NCBI GenBank assembly: GCA_021792135.1
Contig: JAJYVF010000008.1
Location: forward strand, 62,001-126,000
From: Acidobacteriota bacterium
Lineage (GTDB): Bacteria; Acidobacteriota; Terriglobia; Terriglobales; Acidobacteriaceae
Length of the DNA stretch: 64,000 nucleotides
Direction: 5' to 3'
Shown: positions 42,149 to 49,460 of the stretch, piece by piece
How the letters are laid out: every line of letters begins with the position of its first letter
Position numbering within the stretch: position 1 is the first letter of the stretch
Program-made: the position numbers and the translations under genes
Notes under the pieces: generated by a model
Databases searched by the model: none
What the model saw: the letters and a program-made list of their open reading frames with translations, nothing else
Told to the model about the DNA's origin: nothing

Positions 42149-44191
42149 ATGGCTCTGAGAGATACCACCACCGGCAACATCCTCCGCACCTACTCGATCG
42201 AGCAGCTCTGCGATGCGGCCAGGCTGATGCGCGGGTACAATCTGGTCGCACTCTGTGCCGCGGGTTCGGGCCATGCCGGCGGCACGCTGTCCGTCATGGA
42301 TCTCGCAGCCGCCCTCTACCTCCACGCCGCGGAACACGATCCGGGGAATCCTTCCTGGGCTGATCGCGACCGCATTATCTGGTCTGCGGGACACAAAGCT
42401 CCGGCGCTTTACGTCGCCCTGGGCCTCGCGGGGTTTTTCCCGGTCGAGGAGGTTGTGACGCTGCGCAAGCTCGGCTCCCCCTTTCAGGGGCATCCGCACT
42501 GCCTGAAACTCCCGGGCGTCGAGGTCTCGACCGGTTCCCTGGGCCAGGGTCTCAGCATCTCCGTCGGGATGGCGCTTGCCGCCCGCCTGAACGGCCAAAA
42601 CCATAAGGTCTTCTGCCTGCTGGGAGATGGAGAACAGCAGGAAGGCCAGGTGTGGGAAGCCGCCATGGAGGCCGGGCATTTTCATCTCGACAACCTCATC
42701 GCCATCGTCGACTGCAATCGCCTGCAGATCGATGGCTGGGTCAGAGACGTGATGCAGGTCGAGCCCCTGGATGCGAGATACGCAAGCTTCGGCTGGGAGA
42801 CTCTGCGCATCGACGGCCATGACATGAATCAGATCGTCGGGGCGCTGGAGAAAGCCCGCACCATGACCGGCAAGCCGGTCGTGATTCTCGCCGATACCGT
42901 CAAGGGCAAAGGCGTCAGCTTCATGCAGGATCAGGCGGGCTGGCACGGCAAAGCCCCCAGCCGGCAGGAGCTGGATGCCGCTCTCGTCGAACTTGGCCTC
43001 ACGGAGCGCATCCCGGTCGAACCGTTGCTGGCAAGGGCTGCCCGGTTCCAGGAGGAAGTCGACGGCAAACTCCAGGCCCGCATGCCTCTCTTCTCCCGCG
43101 ATTTCTGGTGGAACGCCGGCGACACCATGAAGGTCCACATGGAACCGACCCGCAAAGGCTTCGGCCAATCGCTGGCGCTGAACGGCGACGACGAGCGCAT
43201 CGTCTGCCTCGGCCTCGATATCTCCGCCTCCATCACCATCAGCGACTTCTACGCCGGCAAGCCCGCGCGCCGGGACCGCTGGATCAGCATGGGCATCGCG
43301 GAGCAGTCCGCCACCTCGGCCGCGGCAGGAATGGCGCGGGAAGGGAAGCTTCCTGTCCTCGGCTCCTATGCCACCTTTGCGGCAGCGCGCAACCTCGATC
43401 AGATCCGTGTCTCCATCTGCTACCCCAACCTGAACGTCCTCATCGCCGGGGCGCATGGCGGCGTTTCGGTGGGCCCGGACGGCGCCACCCATCAGGCGCT
43501 CGAAGACCTCTTCGCCATGCAGGGCCTGCCCAATATGTCCGTCGTCGTGCCCTGCGACTCCATCGAAACACGCAAGGCCACCGACTACCTGCTCCTTCGC
43601 CACCAGGGACCGAAGTACATCCGCTTCGCTCGCGAAGCCACCCCCGTGGTTACGAAAGAAGCGACGCCCTTCGTCTTCGGCCAGGCCAACGTCATCCGGC
43701 TGCGGCGCGAGACTGCCGATTTCGCCGATGCCTTCGACACCCAGCTTGCGGCCGATTACGTCAGCGAATCGGAGGACCTGAGCATCATCTCCTGCGGCCC
43801 CATGGTCCCGGAAGCGATGCGCGCCGCGCAGATCCTGAAGCAGGATTACGGCTATGAAGCCCGCGTACTGAACCTGCACACACTCAAGCCCATCGACGCC
43901 GAAGCTATCGTGCGCGCGGCACGCGAGACCGGACTCATTGTCACTGCGGAAGAGCATCAGATCGGAGCGCTGGCCTGGCGGGTCGCCGGCGTGATTACCG
44001 AAAGCCCGCAGCTTTATGGTGTGCCCGTTCTCACCGCGGCCATCGGCGTAAAAGATCGCTTTGGCGATTCCGGCGCCCCCTGGGAGCTGGTGAAGGAACT
44101 CGAAGTCAGCGCCGAGCACATCGCGTTCAAAGCGCTGGAGCTGATCGCAGCAAGAAAGAGCCGGGAAGCTGCCGTCGTTGCCTCGGTGTAA
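42149..44191 (+). CDS. Transketolase, single chain, split-type sequence
   Basis: A 680-residue ThDP enzyme transferring a two-carbon ketol unit between sugar phosphates. The N-terminal half carries GSGHAGGTLSVMDLAAALYL, IWSAGHKAPALYVAL, STGSLGQGLSISVGMALAAR and the ThDP/Mg motif LLGDGEQQEGQVWEA. The C-terminal half has the catalytic Glu region SMGIAEQSATSAAAGMA and GGVSVGPDGATHQALEDL. The segment GHAGG replaces the GHPGGP of classical housekeeping transketolases and resembles the two-subunit (split) type, here fused. Together with the aminotransferase upstream it could serve a dedicated catabolic route rather than the main pentose phosphate pathway. Confidence 0.9.
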   Translation: MALRDTTTGNILRTYSIEQLCDAARLMRGYNLVALCAAGSGHAGGTLSVMDLAAALYLHAAEHDPGNPSWADRDRIIWSAGHKAPALYVALGLAGFFPVEEVVTLRKLGSPFQGHPHCLKLPGVEVSTGSLGQGLSISVGMALAARLNGQNHKVFCLLGDGEQQEGQVWEAAMEAGHFHLDNLIAIVDCNRLQIDGWVRDVMQVEPLDARYASFGWETLRIDGHDMNQIVGALEKARTMTGKPVVILADTVKGKGVSFMQDQAGWHGKAPSRQELDAALVELGLTERIPVEPLLARAARFQEEVDGKLQARMPLFSRDFWWNAGDTMKVHMEPTRKGFGQSLALNGDDERIVCLGLDISASITISDFYAGKPARRDRWISMGIAEQSATSAAAGMAREGKLPVLGSYATFAAARNLDQIRVSICYPNLNVLIAGAHGGVSVGPDGATHQALEDLFAMQGLPNMSVVVPCDSIETRKATDYLLLRHQGPKYIRFAREATPVVTKEATPFVFGQANVIRLRRETADFADAFDTQLAADYVSESEDLSIISCGPMVPEAMRAAQILKQDYGYEARVLNLHTLKPIDAEAIVRAARETGLIVTAEEHQIGALAWRVAGVITESPQLYGVPVLTAAIGVKDRFGDSGAPWELVKELEVSAEHIAFKALELIAARKSREAAVVASV

Positions 44192-44317
44192 ATCAGGGCA
44201 GGGAACCGGCGAGAGCGGTTTTCACAGCGTCCATCCTGCCCGGCCTGTCCCTGTAAGGGGTGTCCTCCTCTTCAGCGTCCAGCTCAGTCGCTAATATGAG
44301 AAGTGCACGTGCATTCC

Positions 44318-45298
44318 ATGTCGACCTCGATTCCCGAAATCCACGTAGTCGATTCCCACACCGCGGGCGAACCCACGCGGGTCGTCCTCAGCGGTGCTCC
44401 GGATCTCGGCACCGGCTCCCTGGCGGACCGCATCCGCCGCTTTGCCGCCGATCACAACGACTTCCGATCCGCCGTCATCAATGAGCCGCGCGGTTCCGAC
44501 GTGCTGGTGGGAGCGCTGCTCACCGAACCGGTCGACCCGGCTTCGGCGGCCGGCGTGCTCTTCTTCAACAATGTCGGCTATCTGGGGATGTGCGGGCACG
44601 GGACCATCGGTGTCGTTACCACGCTCGCGCATCTGGGACGCATTCAGCCCGGCGAGCACCGGATTGAAACGCCGGTGGGCGTGGTCCGCACCCTCCTGCG
44701 CGACGACGGCAGAGTCACGGTGGAAAATGTCCCGAGTTACCGGCATCGCAAAGACGTTTCTGTCGAAGTGCCGGGATTCGGCACAGTACATGGCGATGTG
44801 GGATGGGGCGGAAACTGGTTCTTTCTGGCCGAGAATCCGCCCTTCGCCATCCTTCTGGAAAACCGCGACGCCCTGACAGCCTTTGCGGTGGCTGTGAAGC
44901 GCGCGCTTCAGAACGCCGGCATGACCGGCACTGACGGCCAGGAGATCGATCACATCGAGCTGTTCTCCGCCTCGCCTGTCCACGGCATAGACAGCAGGAA
45001 CTTCGTTCTGTGCCCCGGCAATGCCTACGACCGCTCTCCCTGCGGCACCGGGACCAGCGCCAAGCTGGCGTGTCTGGCGGCGGACGGCAAGCTCGCTCCC
45101 GGCCAGGTCTGGCGGCAGGAAGGCATCCTCGGAACCGTCTTTGAAGGCAGCTACCGGGCTGCGGATGGTTCCGCAGGCCGAGTCACTCCCAGTATCACCG
45201 GTTCGGCCTGGATTACCGCGGAAGCCCGGCTGCTTCTGGACCCTGATGATCCGTTCCGCGCCGGCATTCCGGCTCCGCCGCTTCCCGGAGCTCGATGA
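44318..45298 (+). CDS. 4-hydroxyproline 2-epimerase (proline racemase family)
   Basis: It converts trans-4-hydroxy-L-proline to cis-4-hydroxy-D-proline, the first step of hydroxyproline catabolism. The 326-residue protein shows the family opening [15 protein letters not shown] and both catalytic cysteines: Cys92 in [12 protein letters not shown] and Cys242 in [12 protein letters not shown]. The Cys/Cys pair indicates an epimerase rather than a dehydratase-type paralogue. I chose ATG at 44318; a GTG at 44303 would add five residues. TAATAT at 44292-44297 is a possible -10 box. The gene ends in a four-base ATGA overlap with the next gene, opening a five-gene operon. Confidence 0.9.
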   Translation: MSTSIPEIHVVDSHTAGEPTRVVLSGAPDLGTGSLADRIRRFAADHNDFRSAVINEPRGSDVLVGALLTEPVDPASAAGVLFFNNVGYLGMCGHGTIGVVTTLAHLGRIQPGEHRIETPVGVVRTLLRDDGRVTVENVPSYRHRKDVSVEVPGFGTVHGDVGWGGNWFFLAENPPFAILLENRDALTAFAVAVKRALQNAGMTGTDGQEIDHIELFSASPVHGIDSRNFVLCPGNAYDRSPCGTGTSAKLACLAADGKLAPGQVWRQEGILGTVFEGSYRAADGSAGRVTPSITGSAWITAEARLLLDPDDPFRAGIPAPPLPGAR

Positions 45299-46452
45299 GC
45301 GAAACCTGGGACGTGGTGGTTCTCGGCGCCGGTATCGTGGGCGCGGCCTGCGCACGCGCATGCAGCCTCCGCGGCCTGCGGACAGCCGTTGTTGAGAGCG
45401 GCGCCATCGGCGGCGGAGCCACCGCTGCCGGCATGGGCCACATCGTCGTCATGGACGATTCGGAACCGCAGCTCGCCCTCACCCGCTACTCGCAGCAGCT
45501 CTGGATGGCTCTCTCGGATCGGCTGCCGCCTCAGGCCGAATTCGAATCCTGCGGGACGTTGTGGGTTGCCGCCGACGAGGAAGAGATGCAGGAGGTCCGG
45601 CGCAAGCAGAGAGTCTACGCCTCGTTGGGGGTTGCGACGGAGATCCTGGACAGCCGCGCCCTGCGCGAAGCGGAGCCGCATCTTCGGCCTGAGATGGCCG
45701 GGGCTCTGCTGGTATCCTCCGACGCGGTGCTGTATCCACCCTGCGCAGCGGCGTGGCTCCTCGAGGAAGCCATTCACTTCGGGGCGAAGCTCTACGCGCC
45801 GCGCACGGTGGTCTCGGCCAGTGCCGGGCATGTTCGCCTCGACGGCGGCACGGAACTGACTGCGGAGCATATCGTCGTCGCCTGCGGCGCCGACTCCGTC
45901 CGGCTGATTCCGGAACTGCCCCTCCGCAAACGCAAAGGGCATCTCGTCATCACCGACCGCTATCCAGGCCTGGTGCGCCACCAGCTCGTCGAGCTGGGAT
46001 ATCTGAAGAGCGCGCACTCGCTCACCACGGACTCGGTCGCCTTCAACGCGCAGCCGCGCAGGACAGGGCAGATTCTCATCGGCTCCTCGCGCCAGTACGG
46101 CGCTGAGCATACCGCGGTGGACCACGCGATCCTGAAGGCCATGCTGGCCCGCGCACAGCTCTACCTTCCCGCGCTGGGCGCGTGCTCGGCGATTCGCGTC
46201 TGGACGGGGTTCCGCGCCGCGACTCCGGACAAGCTGCCGCTCATCGGTCCCTGGCCGGCAGATGAAACCCTGTTTCTTGCCACCGGGCATGAAGGCCTGG
46301 GCATTACGACTTCGCTGGGCACGGGGCGCCTCGTCGCGGATGCTCTCAGCGGTGCCGCAACAGAGATTCCGCTCGAACCCTACCTGCCTGTGCGCGGCCC
46401 GATCGAGCATTCCTCGTCCACTCATCCCGCTGCCGGGGGCCTCCATGCCTGA
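45295..46452 (+). CDS. FAD-dependent D-hydroxyproline dehydrogenase, DAO-type subunit
   Basis: A 385-residue member of the glycine oxidase/D-amino-acid oxidase (DAO) family. The FAD fold is [20 protein letters not shown] (about 7-26), with [16 protein letters not shown] as the flavin loop and the C-terminal [21 protein letters not shown]. In hydroxyproline operons this subunit forms a complex with a small 2Fe-2S protein and a second flavoprotein, and oxidises cis-4-hydroxy-D-proline to 1-pyrroline-4-hydroxy-2-carboxylate. All three subunits are encoded here in order, with overlaps of 4 and 8 bases. Family sure; substrate inferred from the operon. Confidence 0.85.
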   Translation: MSETWDVVVLGAGIVGAACARACSLRGLRTAVVESGAIGGGATAAGMGHIVVMDDSEPQLALTRYSQQLWMALSDRLPPQAEFESCGTLWVAADEEEMQEVRRKQRVYASLGVATEILDSRALREAEPHLRPEMAGALLVSSDAVLYPPCAAAWLLEEAIHFGAKLYAPRTVVSASAGHVRLDGGTELTAEHIVVACGADSVRLIPELPLRKRKGHLVITDRYPGLVRHQLVELGYLKSAHSLTTDSVAFNAQPRRTGQILIGSSRQYGAEHTAVDHAILKAMLARAQLYLPALGACSAIRVWTGFRAATPDKLPLIGPWPADETLFLATGHEGLGITTSLGTGRLVADALSGAATEIPLEPYLPVRGPIEHSSSTHPAAGGLHA

Positions 46453-46696
46453 TCCGGCCCGGTCCATTACGCTGACCGTCAATGGCACGATGGTTCGGGT
46501 GCAACCCGGAACAACCGTCGCTGCGGCCATCCTGATCGCGGGCGGGTACACGCGGACCTCAGTCAGCGGAGAACCGCGCGCACCGCTCTGCGGGATGGGT
46601 ATTTGTTTCGAATGCCGCGCCTCGATCGGTGGAAAGCTCCATCAGCGAAGCTGCCAGATTCTCTGCACGCAGGGGATGGACGTGCGCACGCCATGA
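46445..46696 (+). CDS. Small (2Fe-2S) subunit of D-hydroxyproline dehydrogenase (HcnA-like)
   Basis: An 83-residue ferredoxin-like protein. Three of the cluster cysteines are in PLCGMGICFECRASI and the fourth in RSCQILC, the usual spacing of HcnA/SoxA-type small subunits. It relays electrons between the two flavoprotein subunits. ATG at 46445 lies inside the end of the previous gene (8-base overlap), and the stop overlaps the next start by 4 bases. The longer frame from 46262 lies inside the previous gene and is rejected. Confidence 0.85.
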   Translation: MPDPARSITLTVNGTMVRVQPGTTVAAAILIAGGYTRTSVSGEPRAPLCGMGICFECRASIGGKLHQRSCQILCTQGMDVRTP

Positions 46697-47967
46697 AGAA
46701 AGCCTTCGATGTGGTCGTTGCAGGGGCGGGACCGGCCGGCATCGCGGCGGCTGTTACGGCGGCCGCGCAGCACCGGCGGGTCGCGCTCGTCGATGACAAC
46801 CAGCGCCCGGGGGGGCAGATCTGGCGTTCCGGCGCTTCGCTGCCCAGGCCGGCGCGCGTGTGGCTCTCGCGACTGGAAGCTTCGGCGGTCGAGCATCTTT
46901 CCGGTACGCGGATCTTCGATCATCCCGCCCCCGGCGTGCTCTGCGCGGAATGGAACGAGACAGCCATGGAACTGCATTACGAGAAGCTGGTCTTCGCCAC
47001 TGGCGCGCGGGAGCTTTTTTTGCCCTTTCCTGGCTGGACGTTGCCGAATGTCATGGGCGCCGGGGGCCTCGACGCCATGGTGCGCGGCGGCCTGCCGGTT
47101 GCAGGCAAGAGAGTGGTGGTTGCGGGAACAGGTCCGCTGCTGCTGGCCGTAGCGGCGCATCTGGCGGCGCGTGGCGCGAAGATCGTCGCCATCTGCGAGC
47201 AGGCTCCCTTCGCGCGCCTCGCGAAGTTCGCTGCGCAGATGAGCCGCTATCCGGGGAAGCTGCTGCAGGGCCTGGCCTACCGTCTGGCGGCCCGGCACTC
47301 GCGCCTTTATTGCGGCTGCTGGCCCATCTCGGCGAGCGGCAGTACGGCGCTCGAGAGCCTCACCCTGCGCCAGGGCAACCGCACATGGTCGGTGGCCTGC
47401 GATTATCTGGCCTGCGGGTTTCATCTGGTGCCGAACCTCGAACTGGCTGAGTTGCTCGGCTGCCGTATTCAGGATGGCTTCGTCGCCGTCGACGATCTGC
47501 AGCAAACGTCGGTTGCTAATGTTTACTGCGCCGGAGAGCCCACCGGGATTGGCGGAGTCGAAATGGCGCTTGTCGAAGGCCAGATCGCCGGGCTCGCGGC
47601 ATCGGGCAGCGCCGAGGCGGCACGGAAGCTGATTCCGCAGCGGCGGCGCATGCTCGGCTTCGTGGACGCGCTGCGCCGCACCTGCGCGCTCAACCCCGAA
47701 TTGCGCCGCCCCGCCGCCGATACAACCCTCGTCTGCCGCTGCGAAGATGTTCCCTTCGGCACGCTGCGCGAGCACACCTCCTGGCGCGATGCCAAGCTGC
47801 ACACGCGCTGCGGCATGGGCCCCTGCCAGGGACGCATCTGCGGCGCGGCTGCAGAGTTTCTTTTCGGCTGGGGACCGGACGCGGTGCGGCCGCCCATCTT
47901 TCCCGCTCTCGTTTCCAGTCTCGCTGCGGAATCAACCAATCCCAACAAATCCATGGAGGACGCATGA
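46693..47967 (+). CDS. FAD/NAD-binding subunit of D-hydroxyproline dehydrogenase (HcnB-like)
   Basis: A 424-residue pyridine nucleotide-disulfide oxidoreductase-fold protein. It has an N-terminal FAD motif (DVVVAGAGPAGIAAAVTAAA), a second dinucleotide fold (RVVVAGTGPLLLAVAAHLAA), the closing FAD motif (ANVYCAGEPTGIGGVEMALV) and a C-terminal BFD-like [2Fe-2S] domain (LVCRCEDVPFG; TRCGMGPCQGRICG). This matches the alpha subunit of heteromeric D-hydroxyproline and opine dehydrogenases. ATG at 46693 overlaps the small-subunit stop, and the gene ends in a four-base ATGA overlap with the deaminase gene. Confidence 0.87.
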   Translation: MKKAFDVVVAGAGPAGIAAAVTAAAQHRRVALVDDNQRPGGQIWRSGASLPRPARVWLSRLEASAVEHLSGTRIFDHPAPGVLCAEWNETAMELHYEKLVFATGARELFLPFPGWTLPNVMGAGGLDAMVRGGLPVAGKRVVVAGTGPLLLAVAAHLAARGAKIVAICEQAPFARLAKFAAQMSRYPGKLLQGLAYRLAARHSRLYCGCWPISASGSTALESLTLRQGNRTWSVACDYLACGFHLVPNLELAELLGCRIQDGFVAVDDLQQTSVANVYCAGEPTGIGGVEMALVEGQIAGLAASGSAEAARKLIPQRRRMLGFVDALRRTCALNPELRRPAADTTLVCRCEDVPFGTLREHTSWRDAKLHTRCGMGPCQGRICGAAAEFLFGWGPDAVRPPIFPALVSSLAAESTNPNKSMEDA

Positions 47968-48875
47968 AGTGGCACGGCGTAATGCCCGCAATGACGACTT
48001 GTTTTGACCAGCACCTGCAGATCGACCACGGCTTTATGACCCGCCACGCGCGCTGGATGCTCGTCAACGGCTGCACAGGAATCATCTCTCTCGGCTCCCT
48101 CGCCGAATCCGCCTGCCTGACCTTCGCGGAGAAGGAAGCGATTCTGCGCAACATGGTCGCCGCAGCCGACGGCGCGCCCATCGTCGCCGGCATCGCCGCG
48201 CTTTCGACTGCCGAGGCCGTGGCGCTGGCGAAGATGGCGGAGCAGTCCGGCTGTTCGGGGCTGATGGTCCTGCCCCCGTGGGTCTATCTCGGCGACTGGC
48301 GCGAGACCAAAGCCCATATTGCGGCCATCTTTCGCGCGACCCAGCTTCCGTGCATGCTCTACAACAACCCCGTCGCCTACGGCACCGACTTTATCCCTGA
48401 ACAGATTGCCGAGCTGGCCGCCGAATACGAGAACTTCGCCGCCGTGAAGGAGTCGAGCACCGACGTGCGCCGCGTCACCGCGATCCGCGCTCTCATTGGC
48501 GACCGCCTCCGCCTCTTTGTCGGTGTCGACGACGCCATTGTGGAGGGCATCGCTGCCGGTGCCGTCGGCTGGGTTGCGGGTCTCGTCAACGCCTTTCCCG
48601 CCGAATCGGTAGCGCTTTTCAACTTTGCCACCGCAGGCGAACGCAACAAGACCTTTGAACTCTACCGATGGTTTCTGCCCCTGCTGCGCATGGATACCGT
48701 GCCGAAATTCGTGCAGCTGATCAAGCAGGTGCAACAGGAAACCGGAACCGGCAGCGCCCGCGTTCGTCCCCCGCGGCTGGAAGTGACTGGCTCTGAACTG
48801 GAAGCGACCCGCGCCGCTGTGCAGCACGCGCTCGCCTCACATCCCAGCCCGCGCAGCACAGCGTTCCCAAAGTAG
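47964..48875 (+). CDS. DapA-family lyase, probable 1-pyrroline-4-hydroxy-2-carboxylate deaminase
   Basis: A 303-residue TIM-barrel Schiff-base enzyme of the DapA/NAL superfamily. Lys162 in ENFAAVKESSTD is the Schiff-base lysine, and the conserved Tyr is in MLYNNPVAYG. GSLAESACLTFAEKEAIL replaces the usual GTTGE phosphate-like loop. In hydroxyproline operons this family member deaminates pyrroline-4-hydroxy-2-carboxylate to 2-oxoglutarate semialdehyde. The position directly after the dehydrogenase subunits supports this. The gene for the next enzyme, 2-oxoglutarate semialdehyde dehydrogenase, is not in this window. Confidence 0.85.
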   Translation: MKWHGVMPAMTTCFDQHLQIDHGFMTRHARWMLVNGCTGIISLGSLAESACLTFAEKEAILRNMVAAADGAPIVAGIAALSTAEAVALAKMAEQSGCSGLMVLPPWVYLGDWRETKAHIAAIFRATQLPCMLYNNPVAYGTDFIPEQIAELAAEYENFAAVKESSTDVRRVTAIRALIGDRLRLFVGVDDAIVEGIAAGAVGWVAGLVNAFPAESVALFNFATAGERNKTFELYRWFLPLLRMDTVPKFVQLIKQVQQETGTGSARVRPPRLEVTGSELEATRAAVQHALASHPSPRSTAFPK

Positions 48876-48885
48876 GCGCGATCGT

Positions 48886-48943
48886 CGCGGAGGTATCGTG
48901 CCGGAATCCCGTCGGCGTATTCTGTACTGGGATTCCCTCCGCG
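48886..48943 (+). promoter_or_regulatory. Long inverted repeat / possible structured leader before the Mo-hydroxylase genes
   Basis: CGCGGAG (48886-48892) pairs with CTCCGCG (48937-48943), and GGAATCCC (48903-48910) pairs with GGGATTCC (48929-48936). This makes a 15-bp stem with one ten-base bulge on the left side and an 18-base loop. It lies 10 bases after the deaminase stop and 25 bases before the next ATG. It could be a terminator/attenuator, a processing site or an RNA regulator. It has no T-tract. Confidence 0.55.
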
Positions 48944-48968
48944 ATTGCTGTGGTTCTGGAGGTGGAAC

Positions 48969-49460
48969 ATGGCCCGTTTCCTTCTCGACGTCAACGGTGC
49001 GAAGCTTCCGGTGGAAGCTCCCGGTGACGAGCCTCTCCTCTGGGTCCTTCGGAATCGCCTTGATCTGATGGGCACCAAATATGGCTGCGGTGAAGGCCAG
49101 TGCGGCGCCTGTACCGTCTTCCTCGATGGCCAACCGGCGCGTTCCTGTCAGGTTACGGTTGCGGCGGCTGCCGGCTCGAAGATCATCACCATCGAAGGCC
49201 TTGACCAGAACGGCGTGCTCACCCCGGTGCAGCAGGCTTTTGTCGATGAAGGCGCCTTCCAGTGCGGCTACTGCACTTCGGGGATGATCCTGTCCGCCAC
49301 GGCGCTGCTGCGCGAGCACCCCAGGCCGACTCAGCAGCAGATCATCGATGCAATGGACGGTAACGTCTGCCGCTGCGGAACCTATCCACGTATCGTCGCC
49401 GCCATCCGGAGGGCCTCGCAGCGGATGGCCACGGAAGGGAGCAGCCATGTCCAGGATTAG
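48969..49460 (+). CDS. (2Fe-2S)-binding small subunit of a molybdenum hydroxylase (IorA-like)
   Basis: A 163-residue protein of the xanthine dehydrogenase/aldehyde oxidase iron-sulfur family. The plant-ferredoxin-type cluster is in GTKYGCGEGQCGACTVFLDG with a further Cys in ARSCQV; the second cluster is in FQCGYCTSGMI and GNVCRCGTYPRI. It passes electrons from the molybdopterin subunit to an acceptor. GGAGG lies eight bases before ATG 48969. Its end overlaps the large-subunit gene by 14 bases. The FAD-binding middle subunit of classical xanthine dehydrogenases is absent, as in isoquinoline 1-oxidoreductase-type enzymes. Confidence 0.92.
   Translation: MARFLLDVNGAKLPVEAPGDEPLLWVLRNRLDLMGTKYGCGEGQCGACTVFLDGQPARSCQVTVAAAAGSKIITIEGLDQNGVLTPVQQAFVDEGAFQCGYCTSGMILSATALLREHPRPTQQQIIDAMDGNVCRCGTYPRIVAAIRRASQRMATEGSSHVQD

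Noticed and set aside
41471-44119. Minus-strand open frame of 882 codons opposite the aminotransferase and transketolase
   Set aside because: Spans two unrelated genes on the other strand, both with intact catalytic motifs; no domain visible in the antisense product.
48886-48943. Molybdenum-cofactor riboswitch as identity of the inverted repeat
   Set aside because: The position before a Mo enzyme is suggestive, but the simple bulged hairpin does not show the multi-stem architecture of the known motif, so only a structured element is reported.
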